Assembly: GCA_963580455.1 (NCBI GenBank) | Contig: OY756957.1 | Span: 26,318,501 to 26,382,500 of the forward strand | Reading direction: 5' to 3' | From: Euonymus europaeus | Lineage: Eukaryota; Streptophyta; Magnoliopsida; Celastrales; Celastraceae | DNA length: 64,000 bases | The notes under the pieces: generated by a model | The model's input: only the letters and a program-made list of their open reading frames with translations | Databases searched by the model: none | Told to the model about the DNA's origin: nothing | Shown here: piece after piece, positions 12,388 to 23,739 of the stretch | How positions within the stretch are numbered: the stretch's first letter is position 1 | How the letters are laid out: every line of letters begins with the position of its first letter | Made by a program: the position numbers and the translations under genes

Positions 12388-13432
12388 TAAACTTCCATGT
12401 AACATGGTTTTCGCCACGTGGCGTTGTATATGATTGTACGCAACTTTGTCCAGGATATTTTTTGGTGGGGATAAGGTATAAGATTGGACAAGTGTGAGGG
12501 GAGTTGAATTCGATACAAATATCAATTGTGTTTGTTCAACCGTCAAAAAAATAGGAAGCCTTTTTGGATTGATAGTCAAATTTGCTAATATTTAGAATAA
12601 ATAAAAAACGTAATTGGAATTTAATTGTCTCACTCCGTTGTTTTTCTCATGAAAATATTCATATTTATTTTCCGCTCAGTTAATTAATGAGATACAGCTC
12701 ATATAATTTGGGCCAAATTGTGTGAATACTCACTGAATATATATATATATATATTTTTGACATTCCTAATTTTCACATGACTATATTCTAGGATGAATTA
12801 CCAATTTAGAATTGTTCCTATGTTTATGCACTTTTTGTGCATCATATCATAAATGAAGCATCGCTATCAAATCTTAGAGCATCAGCATATTTTTAACAAA
12901 TTCTCTAAAATATAGAAAAAATGTCATTGATCTCTAATTTATGGATTTTCTATCAAATCAATACTCCACTAGATTACTTCTTAACATATTTCTTTATTTT
13001 ATTAAAATAATATTTTCTTCTCCTTCCTATATTATTTTATTAAATTTATTACAAAATACAAAATAACTAATATTAACATGCCCAAATACCCAAACACACC
13101 CAAGAAACAACAAATATATAATTTGCTTCTAGCTTCTACTACCCAAAAGGCCAAAAGACCATAACTCCACCATTTCCTTCCCTTCCGCAATAAAACTCAA
13201 TGGAGAAATTCGATCATATACCCTCACCAAATCAAAAGGGCAAAATTGTAGGTAAATATACTTTATGAGACTTATTAAGGGTATGATCACTCATTTAAAT
13301 TTATTTATAATAGGTCTAGTTTTTAGGTTTTTTGTACTTAAGTTTTTTTTTATTGTTTAAATTACATAAGTGTTCTTTAAAATATGAAAAATCATTTCAT
13401 TATCGTATATGGGAACCAAGTATGCTAAGTTT
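12388..13432. other. Intergenic sequence, no gene seen
   Basis: AT-rich, with an (AT)n run near 12740-12755. No coding exon or terminal repeat pair recognised. Confidence 0.5.
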
Positions 13433-13665
13433 ACACGAGTCTGTTAAGATTTAGCGAATCTATTCCTCTTAGGATTTAACACTTATTGTTTAGGTTGCAG
13501 CACAAAAATCTAATACACGAGTCTGTTTGAGTTTAGTGAATACGTTCCCCTTATGGTTTAACACTTACTATTTAGGTTACAATATGAAAATTCGATACAC
13601 GAGTCCGTTTAGCAAATTCTTTCCCCTTAGAATTTAACACTTACTGTTTAGGTTACAGTAGTGAC
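13433..13665. repeat. Three tandem copies of an 82-bp unit
   Basis: ACACGAGTCTGTT-type starts occur at 13433, 13515 and 13597, exactly 82 bp apart. Each unit contains TTCCCCTTA (or a variant) and TTTAACACTTACTGTTTAGG. The copies differ by scattered substitutions and small indels, so the array is not recent. Confidence 0.85.
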
Positions 13666-15243
13666 AAAAACACAATTACATAACATATATACTAATTATA
13701 TTGTTTTTGAAAATAATGTAATTAAAAAAATACATTAAAAACTATCAATGATAGGTATTGTTAGAAAGAGTTTTACTTGATGTGTTTAAATATGCAATTT
13801 TTTAAAAAAATCTACCATTTATTTTGAGAGACAAAAAGTTTTAAAATTTTGTTTATGAAAAAGTAAAAATTCCGCAATGGAGTGGACTATAATACAAATA
13901 AGATTTTTCAATGGACTTTAAAGCCTATAAGTTTCATTTTATGGAACAGCCTACAAATCTCCCAATAAAAAACTATGTTCCATAAAATCCTCACCAAGTG
14001 GAGCTCTACATTTTAGCTCTGCTCTCCCCCTCGTTGGAATGAGCAGAGCGATTTCTCCGATTGCTATCCATAGAGCCTCTTTCTTGGCTTTAGTGCCTAA
14101 ACTCCCCTGTATGAGAGCGTTGTGGACCACCCCTATTGTTGTTGTCTGTATTGAGAGTAACATCTTACAACAAGGGAGGCAGGATCTAATAGCTGTGCAA
14201 TCTATTCTTGAGTAACTAGGGCATTATGTTGTTCGGAGTGTGCAATTAGGGTATTGGTTGTTGACCAAAGGAGGGTTGTTGTGATCATGATCATTCCCCC
14301 AAGCATCACTTATCCGACTATTGCCTTCTCTGATATTCCTAATTCGGATCATAATTAAGTGATGGCCAAACTATGTATGTTTTTTTTACTGCTGGTGATT
14401 GGCTGCATGCTTTAGTTTCTTTATAAGGTGAGCAAATACAAGCTAAGAGATCCTCTGATATGCATTCATCGAAAAAGATGCAATGATACTTAAGATGAGA
14501 GAAAAGGATATTAAAACTGGTAGGTTGGAGTAGACAAAAAAAATTCACTCATGCTTGACATAAATTTAGGATATGAAAATCAAAAATATGAGAGAATAAA
14601 AGGTTTCAAATGATCATGAATTTTGGATTTAATATTTAATTGTTGAATTTTGACTATTTTTCTATTGGGGTACGTCTACAATCCCCATACCATTTTAATA
14701 AATTTACAATATTTTATTAGGGGTATGACTTTCCAATTTAAAAAAAAAAATTGATCAAACATTTGGTCACGGTCGTAGTTACCATCAAGAGGGAGAAATG
14801 CAAAATACAACACGGTAATACAAATTTGACGTCGACGTTTCTTTATTTCGAATTTTTGGGATAAAAATGGACTGTCGTATTCTGAATATTATTTATGTGG
14901 ATAAATTGGTAATTTGTGGTGTTTGTTTCCAACAAGGCACCGTAAACAAGTGGAGGAGCAAATTTGTTCACGGTTTATCTCGTCAATAGCAGCGACAAAA
15001 AAAAGAAAAGAGTGTCGGACACTCCTAGTCCTAGAAGAATACCGATTCGCCAAGTGTCACGCAATGGTTTCAGTGATAACTTTTTCGACACGTGCCAGCC
15101 ACTTTGGTTGGCCAAAGGCATATTCTTTTTCTTTTTCTTTTTTAATTCCTCTAGATTTTTTAAAAATTTTAAAAATATAAAACTATTGTTTTGAGATACT
15201 AGCTATTATACACCAATTTCATAAGAATTCAGATTTTCGCAGT
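13666..15243. other. Intergenic sequence, no gene seen
   Basis: A somewhat GC-richer stretch at 13950-14340 contains a 70-aa minus-strand open frame (13951-14163) with no recognisable family. Nothing else identifiable. Confidence 0.45.
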
Positions 15244-15378
15244 TAAACGTGTATAAGCGAAAATAATATTAGAATGAGTAATCTCTTATTAAATCAATAT
15301 ATTTTCTTAATAAACGTGTATAAGCGAGAATAATACTAAAATGAGTGAGCTCTTATTAAATCGACATCTTTTCTTAGT
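15244..15378. repeat. Two tandem copies of a 67-bp unit
   Basis: TAAACGTGTATAAGCGA begins at 15244 and again at 15311. The rest of each unit (AATAATA, AAATGAGT, CTCTTATTAAATC, TTTTCTTA) is shared with a few changes. Confidence 0.85.
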
Positions 15379-15379
15379 A

Positions 15380-17334
15380 ATCCAAGTCATGTGTTCTTAA
15401 GTCATTTTCTTTGCTTCTTGTTATTTTCTTTACGAATTCTTTTGATTGATCTCCTCACTAATGTTCCGTTATGTCTACTTTGAACATGTTTGTATCATTT
15501 TAAACGATTTTCTCACAACTGATCTTCAATTTGTGCTACTTCTACCTACCTCGGATATAATAATCTCATTGTTATCATATCTTTTCCTGTGTTATCATAC
15601 CTCCAACAAAACATTCACATTCTCCTACATGCATTTTTTAGATATATCATCTCTTAATAGCTAGCTAACACTCAGAACCATATATTTGTATATAAAATAA
15701 ATTTTCAAATATCTATTATAGTAATAGAATTACAAATGTATAATCAATATAATATTATCATATAAATATATATTTATAGAGTTAAAATACAATTATCATA
15801 CAAAAAAATATTTTCATTTTTTAGTGAATTTTTTTCTTATTCGCTACCACAATGTGGCGCGAGTTTGGTCCTTTTCATTTTATTTCTTACTTTCAATTTG
15901 AATTTATATATTTTTGCTCAGTTTATAAAATTAATTGTTTTAGACATCGCAATTATTTTTTACATTAATTAAAAAATCGCATAAAATATGAATTATAAAT
16001 ACGGATGGCTCAAATCCTCATATGGTCACCCAAAACTCATGAGGTGAGGAGTTCAATTTCCCCCTCCTTCAATATTACTTGTTATAATTCTGTCAATTTT
16101 GATCGTAATATTGGTCATATGCATCTGGTGTAGATTCTAATATTGTATTAGTGTTGATTTATGAAATGTTGTATAAAAAAAGTAAAAAAGATTATCATAT
16201 AAATAACTAAAACAAAACGAATCATAAATAACTGAGTTGGTGAGTTAGAACATATATATAAATTATAATATCGAATCCTGAACTCGAGCTCCACTCCTTT
16301 CTCTTGTTCAATTTTTTTTAGTCAAAATAGGCAAAAATTGCAATAGAGTATGTGAATAAATTGGAGCTCGGCATTTTTCAACTATGTAAAAGAATAATAT
16401 ATGAAGTAATTAATTTTCTTTGATTATTGTAAGAAACTATCCTCAAATCTTATTTTTCATTTAAAGAAGTAATCAAATAAAAAAAATTAGGAAGTCAGAA
16501 AAGGAGAGGGTGTGGTATCTTCAACAATGAAAAGAGTATCCCATATTAAAGGAATATAATTGTGGTCCTCCTAAACACTCGTACGACCTTTTTTATATTC
16601 TCTTAAACTTAGGTATCTCAAAAGTATATCCCTTGAGGACCATTATGTACAGGGGGGAAATGGGTAACACCATAATCAAAATAAATAAATAAATTTGGGA
16701 AAGCAATTAATTTAATTTTGACATCGTGAGTTCAAATCTTATTGTTATTATATTATTTTCATAATTGTGTGAAAGAGACTTTCCTATACTAATCGATGGG
16801 AGTTGCAAGATATTCTATGTAGCTTAGAGTTTGGGTATGATTCAACTGTCACATTGTAACATGTTGGACTGAGATTTTCTCGTACCCAAAAAAGAGAGTA
16901 TATAAGCTCAAGTTTTGGAAAATATTTTTCATGCCCGTTTGCTAAAGAAATTTTCAAATTTGTTTCTTTGACAGTAATATCACCAATCTTTCTACCAAAC
17001 CTATTAAGTATTATATATACATGTAGACTGTGGAATCTTGATTCAAATTATTATTATAAAGATATGGACTGTTTGGCATGTCTATATCTTTTAAGAGCCA
17101 AAGCAGGTGCTAATGGTTGTTATATTATTTAATATTTCACATAACAATGGAGAAGATTACATGTGACTCTGTAGCAACAGCATGTGACTTTACTTGTGGA
17201 TCCAGCTTTTGTATACGTTAGCTGTATATACAAGAGAAAGCAGCAATCAAGAGAGGCAGAACACAGTTGAGGACAAAAAATTAAGCATCATTTTTTTCTT
17301 CTTCAAGAAACCATAAATTTTATATCATAAATCC
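15380..17334. other. AT-rich intergenic sequence, no gene seen
   Basis: No recognisable domain on either strand. The 72-aa open frame at 15446-15664 is hydrophobic and low-complexity and is not supported. Confidence 0.45.
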
Positions 17335-17466
17335 ATGGACAACAAAAACAAGAGTATAAATACCCAAGAAGAAAAGATGCCAAAAACAACAGCAGACCAA
17401 AGAACGTTAACAATTAATATGTCTCATGGCAAGAACCCATGGAGTCAATGCAAATCATACTTTTAA
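17335..17466 (+). CDS. Possible 43-aa small ORF, unidentified
   Basis: I do not recognise this peptide. The ATG lies about 100 bases after a TATA-like CTGTATATACAAGAG (near 17222) and a purine-rich then T-rich leader, which looks like a plant promoter and 5'UTR. The predicted product is 43 residues, lysine- and asparagine-rich, ending in SHGKNPWSQCKSYF, with no signal peptide. A second frame opens inside it (17426-17647, 73 aa; contains LTLRSPRGKKKCTTID) and could be the real one if there is an intron or frameshift. It could equally be a chance frame in intergenic DNA. Conservation or transcripts would decide. Confidence 0.2.
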   Translation: MDNKNKSINTQEEKMPKTTADQRTLTINMSHGKNPWSQCKSYF

Positions 17467-18059
17467 TTTGAGCTGGGAGATCGTTGAACCCGAAGAAATA
17501 GCTAAAATGCTTACCTTGAGAAGCCCTAGAGGCAAAAAAAAATGCACAACCATTGATTCCTCTAAAAATATGCTTGAACTGAATACTCATAGTGTCGTGA
17601 TTTTAGTATGGAGCCTGTTTTGTTTGGGGGTCGATTTGATGACTTGACTTGAGAAGATGTTGCAGATCCTGTGAGTATATTTTTTTTGGAGGTTTACTTT
17701 GTGGCTCGTCTTTTGGGGGTCTAGGGGTTGTGTCCCTGGGAATTTTTTTTAAGGCTTTATTATTATATTTTTAGGCCCACTTAGCATGTGGTGTTTAGGG
17801 TGATTATAAGTTTTGTAAACCCTAACTGCAGATTGTATTTTTTTCTTTGAAAATAGTGGAACTCTCTGCAATTCCAAGAAGGTAGACACGATTGGCCGAA
17901 CCTCGTAAATCTTCTTGTTTTTCTTTTTTCTCTTGCATTGATTTTGTTCGTCTGTGATTATCTCCTAACACATAGTTCCACAAATTTCTTCAATCTGTCT
18001 TTTAATATAAATAACCTTCCAAAGACAATGAAAGTTAGCCAACAAAATGTTAGTAGAAC

Positions 18060-19516
18060 CAAAGAATCAGATTCAACATGAATTTTATTATAGCCTAGGG
18101 ACTTTTGCCAGACAGATGCTATCATGAATATCTTTCATTTAAGTCAAAGTAATGGAACGAGGATCATAGTAATTAGATAAACCAGCCATAAATTGACCAT
18201 TGTGATCTCTCAACAAATACCCTCTGCTAGCATCTCCATTATTACGAAGCACACTACCATCATACTTGATTTTAACATAATAATAAGGGGGAGCTAGGAT
18301 TCTAGTATGAAACTACAATCTTACCTTTCGTTTGAGCCTTCACGGGGAGTTTAAAAATCTCATTTAAGAAAGAGTCTTTCTAAAGGATTCTATTAGTTTT
18401 TAGAGTACTTTGAAAAATCAGTTTGATTTGATCAATAGTGAAATTAGTGATCTCCTGACTTTTTAAAACAATACCTTCAAATCTAGATTTGTTCCTGGCT
18501 TTCCAAAGATGCCAACAAATGGAGACAGTAATTAAACAAGCCGAACAACCTAAAACTGAATTTTTCTTTCTCAATTTCCACCAGTCAGCCAAAATTATAG
18601 GAATAGGTTCACTTCTAAAGGACATACCAACTAGATTAATTATAAAAGAAAAACCACACAACAATTGCAATAGAATTTTGAACTAAAATATGATGCAAAG
18701 ATTCACTTTGGGGTTGATCTTTACAGCATTGACATTTAGAGACTAACTAAATCCCTATTTTAATTAGATAAAGCTTCATATACAAGCAGGGAGTTTTGAA
18801 TCAATTTCCACATAAAGTTGGAAATCTTTAAAGGGATCAATTCATGCAAGAGGAAGAGGGAATCAAATAAAGGAGAATAAGCATCATGACTTCTAATTGA
18901 TTCCTAAGCAGATTTAACAGAGAACAAGCCATTGTCATTAGGAGACCAAACCATCAAATCATTAGTAGCTGAGATTTGGATATTATGTTTGCCTATTTCT
19001 TGGACCATGTAATCTGAAATGAGACTGTTTAATTTATTAGAATCTCAATTGTCATTCACAATGAAACTATTCAGGTTAGAGGTCAAACTTGGATCAACCT
19101 CCATTCTATTAGAAATAGGACCATCTCCTAGCCAATTATCTCTCCAAAAGTTGATGTTGCCTCTTCCAATTATGAATTTCATGTGGTTTTCCATAATATT
19201 TCTAACACTACAAGTTCTTTTTCAAGAAGAAGAGCCAATGAGTACGGAGTCACATAATTTTTTATTCATAAAGAGAGCCCACATGAAATTCAATTAAATT
19301 CCTGAATTTCCACCATAGTTTACAATTTAGAGCTTGCACCATATCAGAAAAGCTTCTTATACCCAAACCATCCTCAGCATAAGGTCTAGTGATTTTTCTC
19401 CAAGCAACCCAATGGTGTTTTTTTGGCAAATTCAGAACTTCTCCAGAGAAAATTAGCACATGTGAAAGAAATCTTAAAAGCCATGGGCAGGCGTACATGA
19501 GCTCAAATTGGGCCAT
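18060..19516 (-). pseudogene. 5'-truncated non-LTR retrotransposon (LINE) ORF2 relic
   Basis: Read on the minus strand, the C-terminal half of a plant LINE polyprotein is visible across several frames. From 19500 downwards comes the end of the reverse transcriptase thumb (HHWVAWRKITRPYAEDGLGI, then LNCKLWWKF). Next is the zf-RVT region (DNLMVW-like, WSPNDNGLFSVKSA, then CWHLWKARNKSRFEG near 18490-18540). Near 18160-18300 an RNase H-like segment follows (VKIKYDGSVLRNNGDASRGY, LLRDHNGQFMAGL). Frames change several times and stops interrupt them. The polymerase core is absent, as expected of a 5'-truncated insertion. Confidence 0.75.
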
Positions 19517-19916
19517 TTCAGGCCCAAGTAGTCTCCCCTCTGATTGATGTTTTTAGTAGGCCATTTAAGGGCCCAAGTTAACTGAGCCTAGCTAAACCCA
19601 AGTCTTCACTGTATGTCTTGGGATTAGCTTTTCTCTTGTCTCAAGCCTGTTAGTCGTACACAACATTTTCCCTATCTTGCATGTGGCAGAATGATTTATT
19701 TGTCCCTTTTGGCCTATCGTTTGTTATGGCAGTTAGGTTAGTTAATGAGATGTTGCTAGAACCAGAAGTAGCAAACATCATTGGGGATCAGAGAATTCTG
19801 GGCCCTTCTAGGAATCATGATACAAAGGAAGCAGACTTCACATGCAAAAGAAACAAAGTTGAGAGATATGATTCAATTCCATGTGTTTTGCTTGCTCCGG
19901 AAACTAAGAACTTCTT

Positions 19917-19950
19917 TCTTCTTCTTCTTCTTCTTCTTCTTCTTCTTCTT
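19917..19950. repeat. (CTT)n microsatellite
   Basis: Eleven or so CTT trinucleotides; produces artificial Phe, Leu or Arg runs in the reading frames around it. Confidence 0.95.
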
Positions 19951-20789
19951 TTATATGTGGGGATTGCGTAAAGCTCAATAGAGCCTGTGCGTAGATACAT
20001 AATTTTGTGTAAATAGGAGACATCATGGGTCCCTTGGTCCAATCTAATGGTCCAGTGAAGCAAACATTCGATTACTTAAATTACAGAGCAAGCAAGTGAT
20101 TTTGGCCCTCCAATTAGCCTATTAAATTGACCACTACCAATCTTTATATACATGGTCTCCAATGTTTAAGGGAGATTGAAATAATTACGCACATGCTATT
20201 GTAGGGTGTAAGGTTTAGTGGTTATTGGGCTGATAAACACTGCACATCACATGGTTCCTATGTAGGCTATTGTTCTCGAGACACAAAATTTCAATCTGCA
20301 TGCCCATTTTGGTGATACAGAAATTAAGCGCTCAAAACTGGAGTCACTGTTTTCAGTCTATTCTCACAGCCATTGGATGCATAGGTGTGGGAATTCTAAT
20401 TTATGTCTATATATTGTTGGAAAATTTGTTAATTCCGATCATCTACATTAATTTGAATTTGCTGAGACATAAACAATCACCCGGTTAGCAAAATTCACAC
20501 GTGTACAGTCGAATAATATAATTGTAGAATTACTTCTAATATCTGTTCATACTTGACCATGAAAATTACAATGAAGCACACCATTACCATTTAGAGTCCC
20601 TTTATCAAATATTCAACAGGAAGATATTGCTCTATTATAGTATCATTAAATGATTATTATGTGCTATATCGATCCATGATTTCATTATTTGTTGTATTTT
20701 TTGTTCTGTAACTACTTGCTAGACAAATTAATGGTGCATACCTACCTTGTATTTCACTTCAAATTAATTCCCTCACTAACTACATCCTG

Positions 20790-20826
<37 letters not shown>

Positions 20827-21480
20827 TAGTCTATTATATATAGATACATTGCAATTATTGTTTACTTGTACACAGCATATAAAATCACAAATAGTAAAAG
20901 CGAACCTAATCTATCATACCAACCAATTATATATTTATTTTAATCGTTTAATTACTTACTCACTGGATGGTAGCTGAGAAATCAATGAGGGAAGGGGAAA
21001 AAAATTAAAGACGTGCTGGGGGAAAAAAAAATAAAAAAAAAATGTATGTATATGTATATTGTTGGTGGCAAATTCACAGACAAAATCTGTAGTGGATATG
21101 GTTGAACAACAAAAGCTTCTATTACATGATGACGTGGTCAATCTACTAGATTTAATTTGGTTGAGGGTGTGGTGTGTCACCAATATTTTGTTTTTCTCCT
21201 TAATGAGATTAGTTGTAAGAGCCCACCGTCCCCAACTGTTCAATCCTTCCATTGCTTTCCAAATCTTTACTCCCCTGTTTCGCTTATCATATGTTGCCAT
21301 TAATTGCTCCTCAAAAGAATTAATACACCAATTAAATTAAAATTCTTAGTCCTACAATTTATGTTAAAAAGAGTTTAAGAGATTAATTTGACCAAGGGAT
21401 TTGGCTGCATTTTAAGCCCAAAGAAAATTATTGGCTACTTTTGCAGTCTGATATATTAACACTTTGTGACGCAAGTTAAA
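19951..21480. other. Intergenic sequence, no gene seen
   Basis: Contains a compound (CA)n-(TA)n microsatellite at about 20788-20826. Overlapping open frames on both strands at 20956-21340 have no recognisable similarity. Confidence 0.45.
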
Positions 21481-21484
21481 TGAG

Positions 21485-21830
21485 GAATGAAATTTGTGTT
21501 TTGTTGATATGATCGTATTGAACGACGTATTTTATTGATGTGATAAGTTTAATACGGCTTGACTATGAACCATTGAAGTACAATGGAGACATATGACTTT
21601 TCAATTGGGTCTTATCTCTATATATTACATTTTGTCGTATCACATACTTATCCACATTAGTAAAACACGTCTATCAATACAATCACATAAGCAAAATACA
21701 TCTTTTGTCTCATATCTATACTCAAAAGCAAGCCAGATATTCAGACACATCAACAAAACACATATCTCTCAATATAACATCAACAAAAACACACATTTTG
21801 ATAAATTATTTTTGTCCCGTTAATTTCTTT
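21485..21830. mobile_element. MITE family B, copy 2
   Basis: The left arm carries GTGTTTTGTTGATATGATCG plus TATTGAACGACG, and the right arm carries the reverse-complement themes CATCAACAAAACACATATCT and CATCAACAAAAACACACATT. These match the interior of the 12000-12387 element. Ends are approximate. Confidence 0.5.
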
Positions 21831-23091
21831 TATAATTGCATTTGCTCTTTTCAAATATTGGATTAGGTTTTGGAAACTGCATTTGTCTCTGGAGTCTTTT
21901 GACTTTGAACCAAACAGATACTCACACACAGACATCAGACATGACCTCGGACTTGGGAGTCGTCTTTTGGACTTTGAGGATGTGATTAAAAAACGAGTCC
22001 AGTAAAGACGTACGGCTAATGCACGGCGCAATACGTGGACCGATGAATGCGGATAATCCGTCCCCACTTTTACATCATTTTTATATTTTTTATATTTTCT
22101 TTTGTAACAATAATAATTATAAGAAAGGTAGGGGATCTAGAAGTTTTAAAAATTTATAGAGTTTATAATTTACATTTAATTATTTAAAAGGTGTGTCACA
22201 TCTCTTCATCCGATCTTCTTTAAAAAAAAAATCGCTACAACAAATGTTATTCTATTTTTTATCATTAGATATGAATTTCAATTGAATTGAGTTTCTTCAT
22301 CCAAAGAAAAGGATAGGATGACTTCCACTTGGAGAAAATTGAAGCCTTTATAATTCTATTTTTTATTTTATTTTTTAGTATCATACTTGACTAACCTAGC
22401 TAACTTTTGGCTTGCAAACATTCACATGGAACTAATTTACTTGAATCTCCGGTATTGGACTTCCTACTTAATATTGCACCTAGTTTTAGACTAAACCTAG
22501 CATGAATTTTCATTGCTTTATGTTGAGAATTTCAAACAATTCCCATTTGGGGTCAATATATATATATATATAATTTCTTCCAAGAATGGTCTTATATATA
22601 TATATAAGGAAGTCAAATTACTTCGCACCAAAGCTATGTTTGGTTTAGTTAAAGTTTAAGATCAAATTAAAAATAATAGGACTAACAATCCGTTAATATA
22701 AAAAAATTGAAACCATAAAGAAGTGAAAGATCTTATTAACATAAATGCACCCAATTAAAAAATTGAAATCCAATTTTTTCACTAAAGTGAAGAACCATGT
22801 TTTTTTTAATAGACATAATCTTGTCTTTTGACATTTTTGGATCGCCTAATTTTTTCAAAACATAGTAATCATAGTAGGGCATTGTCTTGGAGAATTATGT
22901 GTAGTTTAATTAGATCTCAACCTCGACAATAAAATGAAGGATGTTGATCATGTATACCCCATTTTAGGTAGCTCCGCACTTCCCCATTTCGGTATATTTT
23001 TTTACATTTTTTTGTCAAACCGTTTAGTCGATTTTCGGTCGGTATATAGATTTTCGCCTCGATTTTTTATCAATTTTAATGAAAAAATGTA
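21831..23091. other. AT-rich intergenic sequence, no gene seen
   Basis: Contains (TA)n runs near 22556-22572 and 22592-22606. No coding exon recognised on either strand. Confidence 0.45.
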
Positions 23092-23357
23092 CTCCTTCCG
23101 TCCCATTTTAATTGTATTTTATTCCTTTTTGGTATGTCCCAAAATATATCTTCATTTCAATTAATGAAAGCTATTTTTTCCTCATTTTTTCCTTATTTAC
23201 CCTTAACTTGAAAAGCTCAATAACCATGCATATTAATTATGGTGTCAAAGTATTTGTCATTATAAATAGGAGTATAAATGTCAAATTGAAAGAGAATTAA
23301 ATATTTTTTTAAATTGTATGAAAAAATGAAGGGAACAATTAAAATGGGACGGAGGAG
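23092..23357. mobile_element. Stowaway MITE (Tc1/mariner type)
   Basis: Classic Stowaway ends: CTCCTTCCGTCCCATTTTAA at the left and its complement AAAATGGGACGGAGGAG at the right, flanked by TA on both sides (23090-23091 and 23358-23359). The 266-bp element has no coding capacity and ends about 380 bp before the expansin start codon, inside what should be its promoter region. Confidence 0.93.
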
Positions 23358-23645
23358 TAATTCTTTTGTAAAAAAACTGACTTCGACTTTTTTTCAGTTT
23401 CGATTATGACGGTTTTTTTTTAACAGCCCTAGACGTATCTGTCAAAACACAAAATCTTTTGCTTTCTATTCCCTTGACAAGATTACAACCAAATTTCGAC
23501 TGCGAGAGAGAATTAAGCTTAAAAGCCATTTGTTTGTTAATTAACGAATACCAAAACAGCAGTAATTAAGGGCAATTATTTTGTCCCTTTCACCCCCTAC
23601 TTTTTTGACGAAGGTGTTTCCCTCTCTCTCTGTCTTCTTTCGCTT

Positions 23646-23660
23646 CTCCATAAATAGCAC
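23646..23660 (+). promoter_or_regulatory. Putative TATA box of the expansin gene
   Basis: TCCATAAATAGC lies about 90 bases before the expansin ATG, following a CT-rich stretch. This spacing suits a plant TATA box with a short leader. No experimental start is known here. Confidence 0.5.
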
Positions 23661-23739
23661 TACCACTTCTCTGCCTTCTCATCCCAATTCAGACCCCTCA
23701 AAAACCCACTCCAAAAAAGAGCTTAAACTAGTAAAAGCA

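Noticed and set aside
19815..20063. Arg-rich 82-aa minus-strand frame
   Set aside because: The arginine run is the (CTT)n microsatellite read backwards.
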